Assembly: GCF_020497125.1 (NCBI RefSeq)
Contig: NC_059082.1
Coordinates: 53,404,524-53,468,523 of the forward strand
DNA: 64,000 nucleotides
Direction: 5' to 3'
Source of the DNA: Mauremys mutica
Taxonomy: Eukaryota > Chordata > Testudines > Geoemydidae
Positions 44,940 through 53,153 of the stretch are shown here, in pieces. The position numbers and the translations under genes are program-made. Below the pieces are notes generated by a model. The model saw only the letters and a program-made list of their open reading frames with translations. It searched no databases and was not told the origin of the DNA. Numbering within the stretch: the first letter of the stretch is position 1; each line of letters opens with the position of its first letter.

Positions 44940-47378
44940 ATGCCCAGGGCACCGGGCTTCAAGCCCTGCGCTGTATGCCAAAGACCTATGCCAATTGGCG
45001 ATCCACACAACGCTTGCCTCCGTTGCCTCGGAGAAGGACATCGCACCGACAAGTGCGTTATCTGTTCTGCTTTTAAGCCGCGGACACGCAAAGAACGGGA
45101 CTACAGGCTTAAGCAGATCCTTATGGAGGCGTCGCTCCAACCTTCGGCACCAGCGGTGCCGGCACCGAGAACCTCTTCGGTGCAGAGCGCACCAGCGGCA
45201 CCAGCCCGCTCCGGTACGGAGGTCCCGCAGACCCCGCCTCCGGCGCCGAAGAGCCGGCACCGCTCACTTTCGCCGGCAAGGAAGCGCAAGCTTGCTAAAG
45301 CCGTAGCTAAGTCCCGGGCTGAGGACTCAGCTAAAGTGCTCGTGCCGCCTGCGCCCACAGTGGTGACTGTGCGCAAGGCAGACACCGTGCCGTTGACTCC
45401 GCAAGGGCCGTCGAGTCCGGCACCGCCACGCTCCCCGGCACCGTCCGGCGTTGAGCCAAGGCTGCCGACGACGCCGGAGACGTACTCCTCCGCGCGAGAG
45501 CTGATACAGCTCGTAGAGGCACCGAGCCTCCGGCCCCCGGCGCCGCCGGTGCGGGCTGTTCCGTCGGCAGGAAAACCGGCGATGATGGTCCGACCGCCAT
45601 CCACGGACCGCCGGCACGGTCGACGCTCTCGGTCCCGCTCATGCTCCAGGAACCGACGCCGTTCACCGTCTAGCCGCTCAAGATCTCGGCACCGCTCTCC
45701 GTCGCGGTACCGATCGCCATCTCGCCGCCAGTCGCAGTCCCGGTACCGATCGTCATCTCGGTACTGGTCGCACTCCCGGCACCGGTCCAGGTCCCGATCG
45801 CCGTCGCGTCGGCACCGCCGGAGGTCCCCGTCTCGGCACCGTTCCCGGCACCGGAACTCCCGCAGCCGCTCCCGGCACCGCAGGTCCGGCTCCCGGTCGA
45901 GCTCCCGGCACCGGTCGAGCTCCCGGCACCGCGGGGACCGATGGTCGCGGTCACCCTCTCGGTACCGGTCGGACGGACATCGGGCCTCCATACCGTCTGG
46001 TGATATCCCACAGGCCTCGGTATTGGGCTCCGCCCCGCCCTGGCCGTCTCGCCCGGCATCTGTCGCCTCTGGCGCGGACGGCACCGGCTCATTGCCACCA
46101 ACCCCACGCGACCACCCTCAAGGGGCTCAGCAGTGGGGCTTCTGGGTGCCCTGGGGTCACCATGAAGCGCAAGTCATTCCGCTTCCCCCAAGAGACGTTG
46201 CCGCGGAGCGCAGAGTTCCCGAAGCGACGATCAGTCGCCCCCCGGCGTCACCTCTCCGCGAGCCCTCGATGCCGCAGGACCGCCAGTCCCCAGTCCAGCC
46301 TGCCCCAGCCGAGGCGCCTCTAACGGCCCCTCCCATGGAGGCCATTGGGCAGGCCATGTCCTCGTCATCGTCCCCGGACGAAGCGGTGGCTGGGACTTCT
46401 GCTAAAGACCCGCCCCCCATAGACCTCAAGGCCCACCAGGAACTACTCCGTCGGGTGGCGACGGCCATGGGCCTTCCGGTGGCAGAGGTCCAAGAGGATG
46501 ACGACCCCATTACTAATGTGGTCGGCTCGGACGCTCCTGTGCGCGTGGCATTGCCTTTTGTTAAGACCATACAGAAGAACGCTGCCACGCTCTGGCAAAC
46601 GCCCGCGTCCATCCCTCCCACGGCTCGAGGGGTAGAACGGAAGTACTCAGCCCCCCCCACGGGCTATGAGTACTTATACTCGCACCCAACCCCGGACTCG
46701 CTTGTCGTGCAGTCTGTGAACGGCCGAGAACGGAATGGTCAACCGGCCCCGGCGCCCAAATCTAAGGACGCTCGGAGGATGGACCTGCTAGGCCGTAAGG
46801 TCTATTCCGCTGGCGGCCTGCAGATGCGAATAGCCAACCAAATGGTCCTCCTAGCCAGGTATGTTTTTGACATCATGGCATCCCTGGCAAAATACACCGA
46901 ACTCCTGCCGACAACTGTCCGCCAGGAGTTCTCGGCAATGCTCGAGGAAGGGAAGAAGTCCTCCCGTTCGTCCATTACGGCTGCCCTCGACGCGGCGGAC
47001 TCGGGAGCGCGGACAATAGCAACAGGGGTGGCGATGCGACGCATCTCATGGCTGCAATCCTCTACGTTACCACAGGAGGTGCAGTATACGCTGCAGGACC
47101 TGCCGTTCGACACGAAAGGGCTGTTCTCCGAAAAGACCGATTCGCGTATACAGACCTTAAAAGATGGGCGTATTGCCATACGAACCCTTGGCATGCACAT
47201 GCCGGCTCCACAACGCAGGTCTTTCCGGCAGCAGCCCCCTCGGTCCTTCCCGCAGCAGCGTTATCGACCGTATACGCCCAGACGTCCTGGCCAGAATCAC
47301 CGACGGCCTTCGGGTAACCGTCGGAACCAGTCCCAGGCCTCTTCCAAGGGCCCTCAGGGGTCCAAGCAGGCCTTTTGA
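44940..47378 (+). CDS. DIRS gag-like protein with zinc-knuckle-like N-terminus and Arg/Ser domain (812 aa)
   Basis: This open frame occupies the gag position of the element. Residues 10-42 form a Cys/His cluster (C10, C13, H23, C26, C29, H34, C39, C42), suggesting one or two nucleic-acid-binding zinc knuckles. Residues about 60-220 are Pro/Ala-rich. Residues about 222-350 are an Arg/Ser/His domain with dozens of SR, SRHR and SRYR units, like the RS domains of splicing factors. Residues about 490-780 form the conserved C-terminal region also seen in the old copies (SLVVQSVN near 590, LDLLGRK-like MDLLGRKVY near 618). The start is supported because the ATG and the following P-G-F-K are conserved in copies 2 and 4. 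It ends upstream of RT, which uses another frame. The role in particle formation is inferred from position. Confidence 0.85.
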   Translation: MPRAPGFKPCAVCQRPMPIGDPHNACLRCLGEGHRTDKCVICSAFKPRTRKERDYRLKQILMEASLQPSAPAVPAPRTSSVQSAPAAPARSGTEVPQTPPPAPKSRHRSLSPARKRKLAKAVAKSRAEDSAKVLVPPAPTVVTVRKADTVPLTPQGPSSPAPPRSPAPSGVEPRLPTTPETYSSARELIQLVEAPSLRPPAPPVRAVPSAGKPAMMVRPPSTDRRHGRRSRSRSCSRNRRRSPSSRSRSRHRSPSRYRSPSRRQSQSRYRSSSRYWSHSRHRSRSRSPSRRHRRRSPSRHRSRHRNSRSRSRHRRSGSRSSSRHRSSSRHRGDRWSRSPSRYRSDGHRASIPSGDIPQASVLGSAPPWPSRPASVASGADGTGSLPPTPRDHPQGAQQWGFWVPWGHHEAQVIPLPPRDVAAERRVPEATISRPPASPLREPSMPQDRQSPVQPAPAEAPLTAPPMEAIGQAMSSSSSPDEAVAGTSAKDPPPIDLKAHQELLRRVATAMGLPVAEVQEDDDPITNVVGSDAPVRVALPFVKTIQKNAATLWQTPASIPPTARGVERKYSAPPTGYEYLYSHPTPDSLVVQSVNGRERNGQPAPAPKSKDARRMDLLGRKVYSAGGLQMRIANQMVLLARYVFDIMASLAKYTELLPTTVRQEFSAMLEEGKKSSRSSITAALDAADSGARTIATGVAMRRISWLQSSTLPQEVQYTLQDLPFDTKGLFSEKTDSRIQTLKDGRIAIRTLGMHMPAPQRRSFRQQPPRSFPQQRYRPYTPRRPGQNHRRPSGNRRNQSQASSKGPQGSKQAF

Positions 47379-49298
47379 TGGGACGCCCAAGGACGGCCCA
47401 TCACTCTCCCCCTCGGATCCTCCCCGTCTGTTCTCCAACCGCCTCTCCTATTTTCTTTCGGCGTGGTCCCGAATAACATCGGACAACTGGGTTCTTCAGA
47501 CAGTCCAGTCGGGATACCGTCTACAATTTGTTTCGCCTCCTCCTTCCCACCCACCCTCCCTGTCCCTCTTCAGGGACCCCTCTCACGAGCAAGTCCTTTT
47601 ACAAGAGGTCCAGACTCTACTGAGCGTGGGTGCCATAGAGGCAGTGCCTCCAGACAGGCGGGGCAGGGGATTCTATTCCCGTTATTTTCTCATCCCCAAG
47701 GCGAAAGGAGGGCTACGTCCTATCCTGGACCTTCGAGAGCTGAACAAATACCTGCTCAAGCCCAAGTTTCGCATGGTCACCTTGGGGACCATCATTCCCT
47801 CTCTGGATCAGATTGGTTTGCCGCCCTCGACATGAAGGACGCTTACTTCCATGTCGCAATTTATCCCCCTCACCGGCGTTACCTTCGGTTTGTCCTCAAC
47901 AACGACCACTACCAGTTCGCCGTGTTACCTTTCGGACTTGCCACGGCACCGCGGGTATTTACAAAGTGCATGGCAGTGGTAGCAGCGGCCCTCCGCCGTC
48001 GTCAGATGCATGTCTACCCCTATCTGGACGACTGGCTGATTCGTGGGCAGTCACAAAGGCTGGTGCAGCGCCAGGTAGCGGAAATCCTGTCCCTCTTTCA
48101 ACACCTCGGGCTGCTCGTCAATGCCGAGAAGTCTACCTTGCTTCCGGCACAGCGGGTGGAGTTCATTGGCGCGGTTCTCGACTCCTCTGTGGGCCGCGCC
48201 TGCCTGCCGCGGTCTCGACACCGGACAATGGTTTCCCTCATCTGGGAGCTTGTCAACTTTCCGACCACGACGGTGCGGTCATGCCTCCGCCTCCTGGGTC
48301 ACATGGCATCGTGTACTTATGTCACCGCGTACGCGCGGCTCCACCTCCGCCCGTTCCAGTCGTGGCTGGCGTCGGTGTACCGCCCGCATCGCGACCACAT
48401 CGACATGGTGGTCACGGTCACCAGACCGACCCTCGAGTCCCTCCGTTGGTGGCTCGACCCGGAGATCGTCTGCGCCGGAGTGCCGTTCCACCTTCCTCGT
48501 CCGTCCGCGACACTGACCACGGACGCCTCGGCACTCGGTTGGGGGGCTCACCTGGGAGGCCTTCACACTCAAGGCCTCTGGTCGCCCCAGGAGCTCGCTC
48601 TCCACATCAATGTCCGCGAGCTCCGAGCGATCCGCTTTGCATGTCACACCTTTCGGACCAACCTGCAAGGCCGCTGTGTGACAGTGTTCACGGACAACAC
48701 AGCGGCAATGTTCTACGTGAACAAGCAGGGCGGAGCCCGCTCGTCCCCCCTCTGCAAGGAGGCGATCCTCTTGTGGGACTTCTGCGTGACCCACTCCATT
48801 CACCTGGAAGCGTCCTTTCTTCCGGGAGTGCAGAACACGCTGGCCGACCACCTCAGCAGGTCGTTTCTCTCCCACGAGTGGTCCCTCCGTCCCGACGTTG
48901 CACGCATGATTTTCCAGAGGTGGGGGTTTCCCCGGGTCGACCTCTTCGCCTCCAAGGCGAACAGGAAGTGTCTCCAGTTCTGCTCGTTCCGGGGACACTC
49001 GCCGGGCTCTCTGTCAGACGCTTTCCTCTATCCGTGGCAGACTCACCTCCTCTATGCCTTCCCTCCGTTTCCACTCGTGCACAGAGTGCTCCAGAAGCTT
49101 CGGAGGGATCGAGCCACCATGATACTCGTGGCTCCAGCCTGGCCGCGGCAGCATTGGTACACCCTGCTGCTCGAGCTCTCCGTTCGGGAGCCCATCACCC
49201 TCCCATTGTGGCCGGACCTCATCACGCAGGACTTCGGCAGACTCCACCATCCGAACCTGCAATCCCTCCATCTTACAGCCTGGTACCTGCGTGGTTGA
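47164..49298 (+). pseudogene. DIRS reverse transcriptase/RNase H, frameshifted
   Basis: RT starts in one frame overlapping the end of gag: DNWVLQTV (47482-47505), YSRYFLIPKAKGGLRPILDL, LLKPKFRMVTLGTIIPSLDQ to 47811. It then continues in a second frame: DWFAALDMKDAYFHVAIY from 47811, LPFGLATAPRVFTKCM, catalytic YPYLDDWLI (48017-48043). RNase H follows with its four acidic positions: TTDASALGWGAHL, NVRELRAI, FTDNTAAMFYVNKQ, ADHLSR. At the junction this copy reads CTGGATCAGATTGG (14 nt), where older copies have 18 nt (LDLEDW, LEQGDW). A 4-nt deletion has therefore split the enzyme. The deletion is seen directly; loss of activity is inferred. Confidence 0.88.
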
Positions 49299-50347
49299 CC
49301 CACGCAGAGAGGGACTGTTCGGCGGCCGTGCAGCAAGTCCTGCTTGAAAGTAGAAAGCCTTCCACCCGTTCCACCTACTTGGCGAAATGGAAGAGGTTCG
49401 CGCTCTGGTGTGACCAGCAGGGGCTCAACCCATTCGTGGTACCTGTCACTACCATCCTAGACTACCTATGGTACCTTAAGGAGCAGGGTCTGGCGGTTTC
49501 CTCCTTGAGAGTCCACCTCGCCTCGGTGTCCGCCTTTCGTCCGTCAGTGGAGGGTCGAACCATCTTTTCCAATCCGATGGTCTCCCGCTTCTTGAAGGGC
49601 CTTGACCGCTTATACCCGCCAGTGCGTCGCCCGGCCCCGACCTGGGACTTGAACCTCGTCCTGGCCAGACTCATGTGTCCTCCATTCGAGCCTATGGCCA
49701 TGTGTTCTCTCCTCTACCTCTCCTATAAGACGGCCTTCCTGGTTGCCATAACATCGGCAAGGAGAGTCTCGGAACTACGAGCGTTGACGGTGGGCCCCCC
49801 CTACACCGTCTTTCACGCGGATAAGGTGCAGCTTCGTCCTCACCCGGCCTTCCTACCAAAGGTGGTCTCGGCCTTCCACCTTAATCAGGACATCTTTCTC
49901 CCGGTCTTCTTCCCGAAGCCCCATGCTTCGCCCCGGGAGCAACAGCTCCACACCCTCGACGTCCGTAGGGCGCTGGCGTTTTACATCGACCGGACAAGGT
50001 CCTTTCGGCGTTCCACCCAGCTCTTCATCGCAGTCGCTGATCGCATGAAAGGCGAGCCGGTCTCTACCCAGCGCATTTCCTCCTGGGTGACTCAATGCAT
50101 CAGGTCATGCTACGAGCTGGCTCGCGTGACACCATGCCGACTCACCGCTCATTCTACGAGAGCGCACGCCTCGTCCGCCGCCTTCCTGAGCCAGGTCCCC
50201 ATCCAGGACATCTGCAGAGCGGCTACCTGGTCTTCGGTCCACACCTTCGCCTCCCACTACGCGTTGGTGCAGCAGTCTAGAGACGACGCAGCCTTCGGCT
50301 CTGCGGTATTACACTCCGCCACGTCTCACTCCGACCCCACCGCCTAA
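47813..50347 (+). CDS. DIRS tyrosine recombinase ORF (844 codons; recombinase in the C-terminal part)
   Basis: The recognisable recombinase runs from about residue 500 (49310) to the TAA at 50345. The N-terminal core-binding part (STRSTYLAKWKRFALWC, YLWYLKEQGL) is followed by the catalytic domain. That domain has the first arginine in TSARRVSELRAL (R650/R651), H-S-T-R (H780, R783), W806 and H810, and the nucleophile candidate Y816 in FASHY. All expected catalytic classes of a tyrosine recombinase are present. It would integrate a circular DNA copy by recombination. The first 480 codons overlap RT/RNase H in another frame and have no recognised family. They may be open only because GC-rich DNA has few stops, and the true start could be later. 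Confidence 0.85.
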   Translation: MVCRPRHEGRLLPCRNLSPSPALPSVCPQQRPLPVRRVTFRTCHGTAGIYKVHGSGSSGPPPSSDACLPLSGRLADSWAVTKAGAAPGSGNPVPLSTPRAARQCREVYLASGTAGGVHWRGSRLLCGPRLPAAVSTPDNGFPHLGACQLSDHDGAVMPPPPGSHGIVYLCHRVRAAPPPPVPVVAGVGVPPASRPHRHGGHGHQTDPRVPPLVARPGDRLRRSAVPPSSSVRDTDHGRLGTRLGGSPGRPSHSRPLVAPGARSPHQCPRAPSDPLCMSHLSDQPARPLCDSVHGQHSGNVLREQAGRSPLVPPLQGGDPLVGLLRDPLHSPGSVLSSGSAEHAGRPPQQVVSLPRVVPPSRRCTHDFPEVGVSPGRPLRLQGEQEVSPVLLVPGTLAGLSVRRFPLSVADSPPLCLPSVSTRAQSAPEASEGSSHHDTRGSSLAAAALVHPAARALRSGAHHPPIVAGPHHAGLRQTPPSEPAIPPSYSLVPAWLTHAERDCSAAVQQVLLESRKPSTRSTYLAKWKRFALWCDQQGLNPFVVPVTTILDYLWYLKEQGLAVSSLRVHLASVSAFRPSVEGRTIFSNPMVSRFLKGLDRLYPPVRRPAPTWDLNLVLARLMCPPFEPMAMCSLLYLSYKTAFLVAITSARRVSELRALTVGPPYTVFHADKVQLRPHPAFLPKVVSAFHLNQDIFLPVFFPKPHASPREQQLHTLDVRRALAFYIDRTRSFRRSTQLFIAVADRMKGEPVSTQRISSWVTQCIRSCYELARVTPCRLTAHSTRAHASSAAFLSQVPIQDICRAATWSSVHTFASHYALVQQSRDDAAFGSAVLHSATSHSDPTA

Positions 50348-50363
50348 GGTAAGGCTTGGGAAT
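50348..50363 (+). other. short spacer after the recombinase stop
   Basis: Sixteen bases between the TAA and the internal complementary region. No terminator or poly(A) signal is visible. Confidence 0.5.
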
Positions 50364-50467
50364 CACCTAACTGGAATGCATTGGAGCAATCACTCGAAGA
50401 AGAAAAGACGGTTACTCACCTGTAGTAACTGGTGTTCTTCGAGATGTGTTGCTCCAATCCATTCCAG
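50364..50467 (+). repeat. internal complementary region of the young DIRS
   Basis: Its first part (50364-50402) is the exact reverse complement of the element's left edge (44562-44600). Its second part (50401-50467) is the exact reverse complement, over 67 bases, of the right edge (50649-50715). Matching both outer ends is the defining DIRS1 arrangement and is thought to bring the ends together during circle formation. Confidence 0.92.
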
Positions 50468-50498
50468 ACCCGCCCTCCTTCCCCACTGTCGGAGTAGC

Positions 50499-50715
50499 CG
50501 GCAAGAAGGAACTGAGGAGCGGACGGGCCGGCTGGGGTATATATTTAGCGCCATAGCGGCGCCACTCCAGGGGGCGCCAGCCGGCCCGCCGGAGTTGCTA
50601 GGGAAAAAAGTTCCGGAGAAGCCGTGCACGCGCGGCGCGCACACCTAACTGGAATGGATTGGAGCAACACATCTCGAAGAACACCAGTTACTACAGGTGA
50701 GTAACCGTCTTTTCT
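50499..50715 (-). repeat. right inverted terminal repeat of the young DIRS
   Basis: Inverted partner of 44561-44743 (CGGCAAGAAGGAACTGAG through CCGGAGAAGCCGTGCACG), extended at its outer end by the 67-base block matching the internal complementary region. Confidence 0.9.
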
Positions 50716-52125
50716 GGTTCATGGAACTTCTAAAGATGTCTGCCTGCCCACCCACGAATCAGGGTCTGCCCATTCCCAGATCTCCTAACCCAGGATGTGG
50801 TGGGGGGGGAAAGCAACCCAATCTGGGCTCACTCCACCTCATGACCTGGTGTTTGGATGGGTGTTAGAAATAGAATGCTCATGAGATCACTCTTAGTTCT
50901 CAGCAAGTACACCTAGCAGTGATTCGTGCCGTCCTCCCTCCAGGTTGGTCCATCTTGACTCACCCTGCTTCAGCACAATTTGTGAAAGGCCTGATCAGGA
51001 CCTTCTCAGTAGTGCTTAATCCTACACATCAGTGGGACCTTAACCTTGTCCTGTGGACACTCTCTCAGGTCCGCCCTTTGAACCCATGGCAACATGTGCC
51101 AGGACCAGCCTGTCTATGAAGGTGGCTTTTTGAGGCTATCATTTCTGCTAGGAAGGTCAGCAAGCTTGGAGCCATCATGATGGATCCTCCTTATACAGTG
51201 TTTCACAAAGAAAAGGTTTCTCTTCAACTATACCCCGGATTTCTCCCCCAGATTGTTTGAGTTCCACCTCAGTGAAATGATACTTACCTGTATTGTTCCC
51301 AAAACCCTACGCTTCTTCTGAAGAGAAGAGACCGCACTCCCTTGATGTCTGGCATGCCCTGACATTCTACCTGAAAAGAACCAAACCTATTAGGAAATTA
51401 CCTGAAACTTTTTGTTGCCATAGCAAAGAGATTGTATGGGCAAGCCAGAATCTCCCAGAGGATTTCTAAGTGGGTTTCGGGATGCATCTTGGAGTTCTAT
51501 AAGATAGCAAAAATTTCTTCCCATGGGACTGTCACAACTCATTCCACACAAGTAGACATGATGTGGAGGCTGCTTGTATCTGATGTCCTGCTACAAGGAA
51601 GCTACCTGGAGTTCTAGCCCCATGTTTGCAACACACTACACTCTAGTTCATGCCTCAGTTGCAGATGGGATCGGAAGTGCAGTGCCTCAGACAGCGATGG
51701 GATCGGAAGTATTGCAAGCATCTTTGTTACCAGCTTCCTCCCACCCACCTCCAGTCTGAACAGTGCTTGCCAGTCACCCCCATGTGGAATACACATAATT
51801 AGTAGCACTCAAAGTGGAGGTTACTTACTATACTGTAGCCCCTTCGAGATGTGTATTCCCTATCTGTATTCTACTACCCACCCTTTGTCCCATCTCCTTT
51901 GGATGCTGTTGAATTTGCGGTAAGAGGAGGAACTGGAGAGGCATCAGCCTGCATTGCCTCTTCTACCCTCGGTTGGGAGCACAAGGAGAGCTACTGTGCA
52001 CGTGTGGGCCTATGGACACTGCTCTGAAGAATTTCTAGATTTGGGCACATGGTGCACATGCGCATACCCACATATGTGGTTCCTATCTGAATTCCACATT
52101 TTGAAGTAACCTCCACTTTAAGTGA
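50716..52125 (+). mobile_element. DIRS old copy 5, right part
   Basis: The end of RNase H continues from 44559 (WFMELLKMS against WYTLLLELS of the young copy). Tyrosine recombinase remnants follow: HPASAQFVKGLIRTF and WDLNLVLW (50957-51060), SLDVWHALTFYLKRTK-like (51338-51385), and QRISKWVSGCI against QRISSWVTQCI (51450-51490). The HxxR box is eroded at 51539-51553. An internal complementary block (51809-51875, 'aaagtggaggttacttac', 'cttcgagatgtgtattcc') mirrors the right end (about 52070-52122). Confidence 0.78.
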
Positions 52126-53009
52126 CTGTCCTAGTATCACACAGGAACTGTGTGGCAGAGGTAGGGATAGAATATAGTTCTTCAGGCAGGCATTCAATTG
52201 TCTTAAGTATGAGAGACCATCCTTTCTCTTCCTTTATTCACTACATATCTTGAAACTTCTGCAACAAATGAGTCAGGAGTCCTACAAGCAACAGCCTCAT
52301 TCACTGTACTACTTTGATTTTTCAGAGCGTGGTCTATCCTGTAAACTGATTGAAACAGGAATTCTGTGGAAATAGTAGTATGTTATCATGTAGCTAAAGA
52401 CTGTCATGATGCAAACACATAAGGGAGCAAATTAAGGCAGCACAGGAAACCATCGTACTGGCATTTCCTAATTTTTGAGCATTTGATTTTCCAATCTTAA
52501 TGTCCTTTTAATGTAGTTTGTGTGTAATTTCCTAGCTTTATAAAAACCAAATTCCTTCATGTGGAATCATCATAACTTCACCTGGGTATCAGCAGGGTTA
52601 GAACCTTTAGATCCACAGCCCAGACCTCCAAATTCAGGTTAATAGCCCTGCCCTTAAAAGACAGCTTTCTTTTGATAGTGAAAGTGGTTCTTTTGAAGGA
52701 TTAAGGATTATTGCATTGCCTCCAAAGCCTACCTTAGAAGAGGTCTAGATAACCCCAGGGTGGAATCCAGCAGGAATGAATCCAGGGAGACTACAGCCTG
52801 CTGTTCAGGAAAAAGGGGTGAAGCCACTTGAGGAAGAAAGCAAACTTTATCAAGGTTGACTTCTTTCAGTGCCAAAGAGGTAACAAGGAGACCCTTTACA
52901 TTTTAAATGGTCAGCCTTAGGGTAAAAGGGTCTAGGCACAGAGTCTTAGTTAGCATCAGGACAAGCTAAGGAACTTTTTCTTTCTGGGTGCAAACAATAT
53001 CTGAGCAGT
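52126..53009. other. intron 3 sequence with one repeat
   Basis: 'gtatcacacaggaactgtgtggcagaggtagggatagaa' (52133-52171) resembles an old interspersed repeat. The second copy of the unnamed repeat lies at 52380-52540. Nothing else was recognised. Confidence 0.4.
52380..52540 (+). repeat. unnamed interspersed repeat pair, copy b
   Basis: Partner of 36225-36390 in the same orientation. Confidence 0.6.
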
Positions 53010-53139
53010 ATCAGAGGGGTAGCCGTGTTAGTCTGGATCTGTAAAAGCAGCAGAGTCCACTACATGCATCCGACGAAGTGGGTATTCATCCACGAAAGCT
53101 CATGCTCCAAAACTTCTGTTAATCTATAAGGTGCCACAG
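53010..53139. mobile_element. short Penelope-like repeat, 5'-inverted copy with hammerhead-like core
   Basis: A 130-bp insertion between exact 14-bp duplications of AATATCTGAGCAGT (52996-53009 and 53140-53153). The left half (to about 53058) is the family's 3' end on the - strand (GGGGTAGCCGTGTTAGTCTGG). The right half (53059-53139) is the family's 5' part on the + strand (GCATCCGACGAAGTGGG..CTATAAGGTGCCACAG). This head-to-head order is what twin-primed reverse transcription leaves. Confidence 0.78.
53066..53108 (+). ncRNA. hammerhead-ribozyme-like core
   Basis: CCGACGA (53070-53076) is followed by a stem-loop (GTGGGT 53078-53083 pairing with ATCCAC 53088-53093, loop ATTC), then GAAA (53094-53097) and AGCTCATGCTC, which can form a three-pair stem III ending in UC. 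It differs from the CUGANGA core by one base (U4 to C). No convincing stem I is visible, so this copy is probably inactive. Confidence 0.4.
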
Positions 53140-53153
53140 AATATCTGAGCAGT

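Larger units (their letters stand above)
44561..50715 (+). mobile_element. young, nearly complete DIRS-type retrotransposon
   Basis: A 6.15-kb element with inverted terminal repeats, gag-like ORF, RT/RNase H, tyrosine recombinase and internal complementary region, in the order expected of DIRS1-group elements. Those elements replicate through a circular intermediate inserted by a tyrosine recombinase, without target duplication. Here none is seen: old DIRS sequence resumes directly on both sides. It is GC-rich and CpG-rich, unlike its surroundings, and its long frames are open, so it is recent. A 4-nt deletion in RT is the one clear break. Confidence 0.93.

Noticed and set aside
45101..46084. 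327-codon - strand frame rich in Arg/Asp/Cys
   Set aside because: It is the mirror of the Arg/Ser repeat region of the young gag on the + strand. GC-rich repeats with few stops explain its length.
48279..48998. 239-codon - strand frame
   Set aside because: It lies wholly within the RT/RNase H and recombinase overlap, has no family motif, and is expected by chance in GC-rich DNA.
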